This document shows positions 58,510 through 64,000 of a stretch of DNA of 64,000 bases, piece after piece. The notes under the pieces were generated by a model. It saw nothing but the letters and a program-made list of their open reading frames with translations, did no database searches and had not been told where the DNA came from. The stretch covers positions 88,884-152,883 of the forward strand of contig VAYS01000016.1 of NCBI GenBank assembly GCA_005883215.1, given 5' to 3'. This DNA comes from Actinomycetota bacterium. Its GTDB lineage: Bacteria > Actinomycetota > Thermoleophilia > Solirubrobacterales > Solirubrobacteraceae. Positions within the stretch are counted from its first letter, which is position 1; the number at the start of each line of letters is the position of its first letter. Position numbers and translations under genes: made by a program.

Positions 58510-59256
58510 ATGACGACCTCTTTCCCTGGCCCAACTTTGGAGGCGGTTGGCCAGACACCGGCGACGAGCGCGCCGGCTGTCGCCGTCCGCCGCTGGCCGC
58601 TGGCACGCGCAATGCTGGTGGCGGCGCTGGCGCTGGCGCTCGCCTTGGGCCTGGCCGCCCAGGCTCGGGCCGACGCCTTTGGCGACACGTTCACCGACTA
58701 CAAGGCGCACGGCAAGATCGACCCCTGCAAGTTCTCCGAGCAGACGCTCAAGCAGGCCAAGCAGCAGGTCCCGCCCGATATCGAGCAGTACGCGCCCGAC
58801 TTCCCCGCCGAGCTCGATCGGGCCCTGCAGAACCGCACGCTGGGCGCCTGTGGCGGAGCGGCCGGCTCGGGCGCGGGCGGTGACCCCGTCTCGCCGGGCG
58901 GATCCTCGGCCGGTGCTCCGCCCACCGACCCCGCCGGGGGCGCGCCCGCAGGCGGTGGGGCCGCCGGCGGACCGAACGCCACCCCGGCGCCACCGCCGAT
59001 CGCCAACGCCGCCGGCGGCATCCCCCAGGCGACCCGGTTCAGGAACACCAGCGCGTCGCACACGCCCGTGCCGCTGCTGATCATCGGCGTCCTGGCGCTC
59101 CTGATCGTCGTGCCGGCGCTTGCGTTCCACGGCACGCGTTGGCTGGGATGGGAGCCGCGCTGGATCCCCGGCCTGCGCTACTCCGTCGGCGAGGCGGGCT
59201 ATCGCGCGGGCGGCACCTGGTCGGAGTTCGCCGACTGGCTGCGCCTAGGCCGCTGA
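58510..59256 (+). CDS. Membrane-anchored exported protein with Gly/Ala/Pro-rich linker
   Basis: 248 residues. An N-terminal hydrophobic segment (RAMLVAALALALALGLAAQARADA) is a likely signal peptide. The outer part includes IDPCKFSEQTLKQAKQQVPPDIEQYAPDFPAELDRAL with two cysteines (~70-115), then ~60 residues of Gly/Ala/Pro linker. A C-terminal transmembrane helix follows at about 195-215 (LLIIGVLALLIVVPALAF), with a short cytoplasmic tail. No family was recognised. It is divergent from the O-antigen ligase-like gene, and a hairpin follows its stop. Confidence 0.7.
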   Translation: MTTSFPGPTLEAVGQTPATSAPAVAVRRWPLARAMLVAALALALALGLAAQARADAFGDTFTDYKAHGKIDPCKFSEQTLKQAKQQVPPDIEQYAPDFPAELDRALQNRTLGACGGAAGSGAGGDPVSPGGSSAGAPPTDPAGGAPAGGGAAGGPNATPAPPPIANAAGGIPQATRFRNTSASHTPVPLLIIGVLALLIVVPALAFHGTRWLGWEPRWIPGLRYSVGEAGYRAGGTWSEFADWLRLGR

Positions 59257-59266
59257 GGATTGGGCG

Positions 59267-59299
59267 GCGACGGACGGCCGCTCCTGGGCCGCCCGTCGC
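59267..59299 (+). terminator. Hairpin, probable terminator
   Basis: Eleven bases after the stop, GCGACGG-A-CGGCC pairs with GGCCG-C-CCGTCGC around a 7-base loop, with one mismatch in a 13-position stem. No T-tract. Confidence 0.5.
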
Positions 59300-59432
59300 A
59301 CCAGTCCATGTGTGACATCCCGGTCCCGGGGAGAGGAAAGGACCAGTCCCACCCGCCTACCCGAGGTCGGTCAGCATTGACCGGCCAGTCGATCTTTACC
59401 CCGCAGTTTGGGGAAGCTGCTCTGATATCCCC

Positions 59433-60404
59433 GTGAGCGCCACCTCGGCCCGAGCGAGCGCCGACGCCGCGGCGAACCCGGCCGCCGCCGACGTGCGCCG
59501 CGAGGACGCCAGCTTTGACTCGTGGGGAGAGCGGTGTGCGTGCTGGCAGTTCTGGCCCGCGCAGGAGCGGCCCGCCAGCGGATATCCGACCGTCCTGCTC
59601 GCCCATGGCTTTGGCGGCATCCGCGAGGCGGCCCTGGACCACTTCGCCGCGCGCTTTGCCCGGGCCGGGCTGGCGGCGGTCGTGTTCGACTACCGCCACT
59701 TCGGGGCCAGCGGCGGGCAGCCGCGGCAGCTGCTCGACATCACCCGCCAGCTGCAGGACTGGGCGGCGGCGCTGACCTATCTGCGCGCGCGACCGGAGTT
59801 CGACTCCGGGCGCCTGGCGCTGTGGGGAAGCTCGTTCAGCGGCGGACACGTGCTGGCCACCGCCGCGCGCGACCATGGTCTGGCGGCGGTCATCGCGCAG
59901 GTCCCGTTCACCGACGGCCTGATCAACCTGCCCGCGCTCGGGCTGGGCCACGCGCTGCGCCTGGTGCGCGCCGGCCTGATCGACCAGGTCGGGGCGTGGG
60001 CCGGTCGTCCCCCCTACCCGGTCAAGGTGGTGGGCCCCCCGGGCTCGCTGGCGGTGATGAATACGCCGGACGCCGAGCCGGGGTATCGAGCGATCATCCC
60101 CGAGGACGTCCACTGGGTGGACGAGGTGGCAGCGCGAATCGTGCTCCGCGTGGGGTCCTATCGCCCGGGGCGGGAGGCCGGCGCGATCGTCTGCCCGGTG
60201 CTTTTCTGCATCGCCTCCCAGGACGCGGTCACCCCGCCCGCGACGGCGCGCCGGGCCGCCGAGCGCGCTCCGCTGGCCGAGGTGCGCGAGTACCCGATCG
60301 GTCACTTCGACATCTACCGCGGCGAGCCATTCGAGCGCGCCGTCGCCGACGAGGTGGGCTTCCTGCGCCGCCACCTGCTCGAAGAGCCGCCGGTGAGCGC
60401 GTGA
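59433..60404 (+). CDS. Alpha/beta hydrolase (dienelactone-hydrolase/DUF-type esterase)
   Basis: 323 residues from GTG 59433. VLLAHGFGGIREAALDHF is the oxyanion loop, LALWGSSFSGGHVLATAA the nucleophile serine (GxSxSGG), VLFCIASQDAVTPP the acid and YPIGHFDIY the catalytic histidine. The long N-terminal segment and the insertion around IAQVPFTDGLINLPALGLGHAL form a lid. Esterase or lipase-like function; substrate unknown. Confidence 0.85.
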   Translation: MSATSARASADAAANPAAADVRREDASFDSWGERCACWQFWPAQERPASGYPTVLLAHGFGGIREAALDHFAARFARAGLAAVVFDYRHFGASGGQPRQLLDITRQLQDWAAALTYLRARPEFDSGRLALWGSSFSGGHVLATAARDHGLAAVIAQVPFTDGLINLPALGLGHALRLVRAGLIDQVGAWAGRPPYPVKVVGPPGSLAVMNTPDAEPGYRAIIPEDVHWVDEVAARIVLRVGSYRPGREAGAIVCPVLFCIASQDAVTPPATARRAAERAPLAEVREYPIGHFDIYRGEPFERAVADEVGFLRRHLLEEPPVSA

Positions 60405-60432
60405 CGGACGGCGACGAAGCCGCTTCCCGGCG

Positions 60433-61233
60433 ATGAGGCCGGTGGGGCCCGCCGTGGCCGGCGCGCTCGCCGTCGCCGTGGCCGTGGTGGGGTGCTCGAG
60501 CGGCTCCACCAACCGCTCGGCCGCCCCGACGGCGGCCCCCGCCAGCGCCTCCGCCGGCGCGACGGGTGCCACCGGCCCCGCCGCGCGCGCCACCCCGATC
60601 GCCAGTCCCACCACCTTGCCGGCGAAGGCTCAGCCCCCGCGGCCGGCGAGCGGTCGGGTGCCCCGGCCGCGGATCGTCGACCGGCTGATCCCCTTCCCGG
60701 CCAAGCGCAGGCGCGAGATGGTCGCCTACGCGCGGCGCCACTACGGCATCTCCACCTACCGCCTGACCGACCCCCACGTGATCGTCGAGCACTACACGGA
60801 GACGTCGGACTTCTCGGCCACGTACTCGACCTTCGCCCCCGACGTGCCCGACTCCGAGCTACACGAGCTGCCGGGCGTGTGCTCGCACTTCGTGGTGGAC
60901 CGCGACGGGACGATCTACCGGCTGGTGCCGACCACGATCATGTGCCGGCACACGGTCGGGCTCAACTACACGGCGATCGGGATCGAGCACGTCGGCTTCT
61001 CCGACGCCCAGATCCTCCACGACGCGCGCCAGATGCGCTCCTCGCTGGCGCTGACGCGGTGGCTGCGCTGCCGGGGCCACATCCGCATCCGGGACGTGAT
61101 CGGCCACAACGAGAGCCTGTCCTCTCCCTATCACCACGAGCGGGTGGCGGCCCTGCGCGGCCAGACCCACGACGACTGGAAGCGAGCCGACATGGACACC
61201 TACCGGCGCCGGCTGGCGCGTCTGCCCTGCTGA
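60433..61233 (+). CDS. Lipoprotein N-acetylmuramoyl-L-alanine amidase (Amidase_2)
   Basis: 266 residues. A signal and lipobox (GALAVAVAVVGC) are followed by a Thr/Ala/Pro spacer to ~80. The type 2 amidase domain has the zinc ligands and catalytic residues: VIVEHYTETSDF (first His), SHFVVDRDGTIYRLV, CRHTVGLNYTAIGIEHVGF (second His and catalytic Glu) and DVIGHNESLSSPYHH (third His). It cuts the amide between MurNAc and the stem peptide. Anchored at the outer membrane face, fitting the many other wall enzymes in this window. Confidence 0.88.
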   Translation: MRPVGPAVAGALAVAVAVVGCSSGSTNRSAAPTAAPASASAGATGATGPAARATPIASPTTLPAKAQPPRPASGRVPRPRIVDRLIPFPAKRRREMVAYARRHYGISTYRLTDPHVIVEHYTETSDFSATYSTFAPDVPDSELHELPGVCSHFVVDRDGTIYRLVPTTIMCRHTVGLNYTAIGIEHVGFSDAQILHDARQMRSSLALTRWLRCRGHIRIRDVIGHNESLSSPYHHERVAALRGQTHDDWKRADMDTYRRRLARLPC

Positions 61234-61259
61234 GCGGCCGCTGGCGGCCTGGGCCGCGG

Positions 61260-61715
61260 CTACCCGACGACGACCAGCTGCCCGTGCATGAATGGGTGGA
61301 TCAGGCAGTGGTAGGGGTAGGTCCCGGGCCGGTCTGGTGTGATCGCCCCCCGCTGGCCCGGTGTGACCCCTCCCGTGTCGAAGGAATGGTCGTCGGCCGT
61401 GGCGGTGTGGGTGACCGAGTCGTGGTTGGAGAAGGTGACCTGGGTGCCGGCGGTGACCGTGAGCTTGCCCGGCCCGTAGGCGTAGTTGCCGATCGTGATC
61501 GCGTCCGGGCCCGGCGAGGGGACCGAGGTCACCGTCGGCGCCCGGATCGCACCGCTCGGCGGGATCGAGGCGAGCGACTGGATCGATCTCCCCGACGCCT
61601 GGGAGACGGAGCCCGAGCCACCGCACCCGGATAAGGCCAGGGCGGCGATCAGGAGCCCGGGCGCCGAGCCGGCCAGCCGGCGCAGGAGCTCGAGCGTGCA
61701 CGGGGTTGCGGACAT
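61260..61715 (-). CDS. Cupredoxin (type 1 copper) lipoprotein
   Basis: 151 residues. A lipoprotein signal ends at LSGC (about residue 31). The ~85-residue cupredoxin domain has ITIGNYAYGPGKLTVTAGTQVTFSNHDSVTHTATADD with the first His ligand and YHCLIHPFMHGQL with Cys, His and Met ligands in the usual plastocyanin/azurin spacing. It probably carries electrons outside the membrane. Its start overlaps the start of the divergent gene by two bases. Confidence 0.88.
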   Translation of the reverse strand: MSATPCTLELLRRLAGSAPGLLIAALALSGCGGSGSVSQASGRSIQSLASIPPSGAIRAPTVTSVPSPGPDAITIGNYAYGPGKLTVTAGTQVTFSNHDSVTHTATADDHSFDTGGVTPGQRGAITPDRPGTYPYHCLIHPFMHGQLVVVG

Positions 61716-63753
61716 GGCGCGAGACGCTAACCGAGCAGTAGCGGGCGCCCGCCGGTCCCAGCCCGGTGTGGCGGGACTTGCGGCTTCCGCGGGCGGCGAG
61801 ACTACGCTAGGCGACTTGCCGGCCGCCGGTCCCAGGTCACCAGGCTTGCGTCCCGCGCGCCCCGCGCGGTTGCTGGCGCGGGCGCCCCTAGCGCTGGCGC
61901 CCGCGTGCGCGGCGGCGCTGCTGCTGGCCGGCCCGCCGACGGCGGCGGCGGCGCGGTCGGCGCCCGGCGCGGCGCCGGGGGCGCCCAGGGTGCCGGTGGC
62001 CGCCGCGGCGGCGGTGCCCAGCGCCGATCAGATGGAGCGGAGCATCGCGGCGCCCTGGCCGGGGCGCCAAGGGGCCACCGGCCGCTACCGCGAGTACGTG
62101 CCTCCGCTGGTGGGCCACACGCGCGAGCAGGACCGCTACGGCACGGCGATGATGGGCTATGCCCTGCTGCAGCTGGGGGTGCGCCACCACGACCGGCGCG
62201 AGATCGTCTCCGGGCTGCGGGCGCTCAAGCGAGCGGCGAAGAACCCGCTCCAGGGCGGCACCCGCGAGGTGTTCGACGACTTCGCCCTGGCCAGCGCCTA
62301 CAACGTGGCCCGGCTCAACCTGAGCAGGGATCCGGCGTTCAAGGGCGTGGCCCATCCGTGGCGCGAGCGCCTGCGCCACGTCCGGGTGCAGATCCTCACC
62401 TCGCCGCGCTCGTTTTACAACTTCCAGCTGGTAGAGGCGATCGAGATCCTCGAGCTGCTGCGCACCGGGCTGCACTCCAAGGACAAGGCCTCGATCCTGG
62501 CCAAGCCGGTGGGCGCCCGCCGGCTGGTGCTCGGCCTGCTCTTCCGGCGCTTTCCCGAGGTGGCCGGGTCCGAGGAGACCCTGGGGCCGAACGGACCAAT
62601 GGCGCTGCTCGGCGATCCCCCCTACGAACCGCTCGCCTACCACGCCTTCTCGCTCGGGCTCGCCGCGCGCGTGGTCACGCTGCTCGGCTCCCATGCCCCC
62701 GCCCCGCTGGGCAACGCGCTGGCCCAGGGCGCGCTGGCCTCGGCGGCGCTGGTCGGCCCCGACGGCGACCTGGCCTACGCCGGACGCTCCCAGGAGCAGG
62801 CCTGGGCGCTGGCCATGACCGCCTTCGGCGAGCGCGTGGCCGCCGGCCTCAAGGGAACCGCCCCCCCGGTGGCGGCCCAGGAGCGGGCGCTCGCCGGCCA
62901 GGCGCTCGCCCGGCTGGCCGAGCTTCACCTCGGTGGCCCGTTCGGGCTCTCGCTCACGCCCGGCCTGCACGCCGACCCGGCCCAGACCCGCGACGCGATG
63001 GATCCCTACGTGGCCGGCGTCTCCTACACCGGGCTGACGATCGTGGGGCTGGACTGGGCGGCCACCGCGCCCCACCGTGGCTCGGCGCGGGGGGCGCCCC
63101 AGGGGTCGGGCGTGTGGGTGCTCGGGCAGGGACCGGGGCAGATGGCGGTCGAGCGAAGCGGCGATGAGTGGTTCGCGGTGCGCCTGGCGCCCGCCGAGCC
63201 CACGGCGACCTCCAGCTTCGCCGGCGACCTGCGCTACGACACCGGCCTGGTGGCCTACAAGCGCCGCGACGGAAGCGGCCCGTGGCACGACGTCACGCCG
63301 CTGCGACCCCGCACCAGCCTGCCGTGGGACAGCGTCGGGCCGCTGCTGGCCTCGGGCGGCCACCTGGGGCGACCGGTGGGCCACGACCTGGTGCTGGCGC
63401 CCGACGGAGGGGTGGACCTGGTCGGCGAATGGCGCGACCCGGCCGGCGTCGTGGTGCGCCCGGGCGAGCTCATGCGCGTGGCCCTGGTGGGGTGCGGGGT
63501 CCAGGTGCAGATCCCCGCCCAGGCCGGTGACGAGCTCGAGTACTCGGTGTTCTTTCGCCAGGCGCCCACGGGCGGAGGACCGGGGACGACGAGCCTGATG
63601 GATGCTTCGGAGACGGTCACCACCAGCCTGTCGGCCAACGCGGTCATCGTCCCCGGCTACAGCTCGGGCACCGACCCCACGCTGTTCCGCGCCCGGCTCC
63701 AGTACGCGGTGCCCAGCGCCCAGACCATCACGGTGACGATTTGCCCGCGGTGA
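61714..63753 (+). CDS. Secreted protein of unknown function with helical and beta domains
   Basis: 679 residues from ATG 61714; an in-frame TTG at 61816 would give a more usual signal peptide (LLARAPLALAPACAAALLLAGPP), so the start is uncertain. Residues ~130-460 are helical (TAMMGYALLQLGVRHHDRREIVSGLRALKR, YNFQLVEAIEILELL), like an alpha/alpha-toroid. The C-terminal ~190 residues are beta-rich (FAVRLAPAEPTATSSFAGDLRYDTGLVAYKR, GRPVGHDLVLAPDGGVDLVGEW). The combination is reminiscent of polysaccharide lyase families with an (alpha/alpha) toroid and a beta sheet, but no catalytic residues were identified. Confidence 0.7.
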   Translation: MARDANRAVAGARRSQPGVAGLAASAGGETTLGDLPAAGPRSPGLRPARPARLLARAPLALAPACAAALLLAGPPTAAAARSAPGAAPGAPRVPVAAAAAVPSADQMERSIAAPWPGRQGATGRYREYVPPLVGHTREQDRYGTAMMGYALLQLGVRHHDRREIVSGLRALKRAAKNPLQGGTREVFDDFALASAYNVARLNLSRDPAFKGVAHPWRERLRHVRVQILTSPRSFYNFQLVEAIEILELLRTGLHSKDKASILAKPVGARRLVLGLLFRRFPEVAGSEETLGPNGPMALLGDPPYEPLAYHAFSLGLAARVVTLLGSHAPAPLGNALAQGALASAALVGPDGDLAYAGRSQEQAWALAMTAFGERVAAGLKGTAPPVAAQERALAGQALARLAELHLGGPFGLSLTPGLHADPAQTRDAMDPYVAGVSYTGLTIVGLDWAATAPHRGSARGAPQGSGVWVLGQGPGQMAVERSGDEWFAVRLAPAEPTATSSFAGDLRYDTGLVAYKRRDGSGPWHDVTPLRPRTSLPWDSVGPLLASGGHLGRPVGHDLVLAPDGGVDLVGEWRDPAGVVVRPGELMRVALVGCGVQVQIPAQAGDELEYSVFFRQAPTGGGPGTTSLMDASETVTTSLSANAVIVPGYSSGTDPTLFRARLQYAVPSAQTITVTICPR

Positions 63754-63784
63754 GGAAGCTCGGGGCCGCGGCGAACCGCGCCCG

Positions 63785-64000
63785 GTGACCGGCCGCGGCC
63801 GCCGCGCGCGCCGGCGGGCGCCGGGGGCCGGCGGCGGGACGGGCATGGGCCGTGCCGCCGGGGGCGGATGGCTGTTCCCGGGGGCCGCGGGGCTCGTCGT
63901 CTGGCTGGCGATCGGGGCACTGGCCGGCGCCCAGGCGGCCCGTACGGGGGCGCCCGGGCGCGATCCGCGGGCGGCGTCGGCGGCGGGGTGGGTGGAGGAC
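63785..64000 (+). CDS. Membrane/secreted protein, N-terminal part (truncated by window end)
   Basis: GTG 63785 opens a frame that runs to the last base of the window (72 codons). The sequence has an Arg/Gly-rich n-region, a hydrophobic segment (LFPGAAGLVVWLAIGALAGA, residues ~28-48) and a start of a soluble part. No function can be assigned from this fragment. It begins 31 bases after the preceding stop and is probably co-transcribed with it. Confidence 0.55.
   Translation, partial: MTGRGRRARRRAPGAGGGTGMGRAAGGGWLFPGAAGLVVWLAIGALAGAQAARTGAPGRDPRAASAAGWVED

Overview
The window is 64 kb of very high GC DNA with dense, mostly one-gene transcription units. Many starts are GTG. The gene set includes two LLM flavoproteins (one resembling F420-dependent enzymes), a WS/DGAT wax-ester synthase homologue, a DnaQ-UvrC fusion, LppP/LprE-like and L,D-transpeptidase cell-wall genes, and a c-di-AMP riboswitch in front of an NlpC/P60 hydrolase. 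Together these point to a high-GC actinobacterium, most likely of the Thermoleophilia/Solirubrobacterales type. That placement is inferred from gene content only.

Layout. 0-4.2 kb: the end of a phospholipase D, secreted and membrane proteins, a glycoside hydrolase, and a peroxiredoxin-like gene interrupted by one in-frame TGA exactly where the family has its first active-site cysteine. 4.2-12.7 kb: DnaQ-UvrC nuclease, then cell-envelope genes (LppP/LprE lipoprotein, peptidoglycan-binding glycosidase-like protein, polysaccharide deacetylase, L,D-transpeptidase, kelch protein). 12.7-20.9 kb: SDR, thioesterase, a broken GAF/PAS-GGDEF-HD regulator, glutamate decarboxylase, fatty-acid hydroxylase, PPOX flavoprotein. 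20.9-25.1 kb: RTX-like protein, lytic transglycosylase and MFS exporter joined by odd overlaps, then VOC and cupin genes. 25.1-33.8 kb: LLM oxidoreductase, orphan ModA, riboswitch-controlled NlpC/P60 protein, beta-helix protein, membrane glycosyltransferase-like protein. 33.8-41.4 kb: epimerase, two alpha/beta hydrolases, PPOX protein, cNMP-patatin protein, two DHFR-like proteins, GreA. 41.4-42.8 kb: a decayed mini-island bounded by an intact tRNA-Thr and a copy of its 3' half. 42.8-51.1 kb: PepF, F420-type LLM, WS/DGAT, PHP phosphatase, divergent holB and tmk. 51.1-56.2 kb: a 1,697-residue tail-anchored coiled-coil protein that overlaps the end of tmk. 56.2-64 kb: O-antigen ligase-like protein, hydrolase, amidase, cupredoxin and secreted proteins.

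The common theme is the cell envelope: polymer synthesis and export (O-antigen ligase, GT-C protein, MFS), wall cutting and cross-linking (NlpC/P60, amidase, transglycosylase, L,D-transpeptidase, deacetylase) and many lipoproteins. The strongest new lead is the candidate selenoprotein at 3.5-4.1 kb, where a 13-bp stem-loop begins at the base after the TGA. Other leads are the tRNA-Thr island remnant, the giant coiled-coil gene coupled to tmk, and a CTG or ATC start codon suggested for two or three genes.
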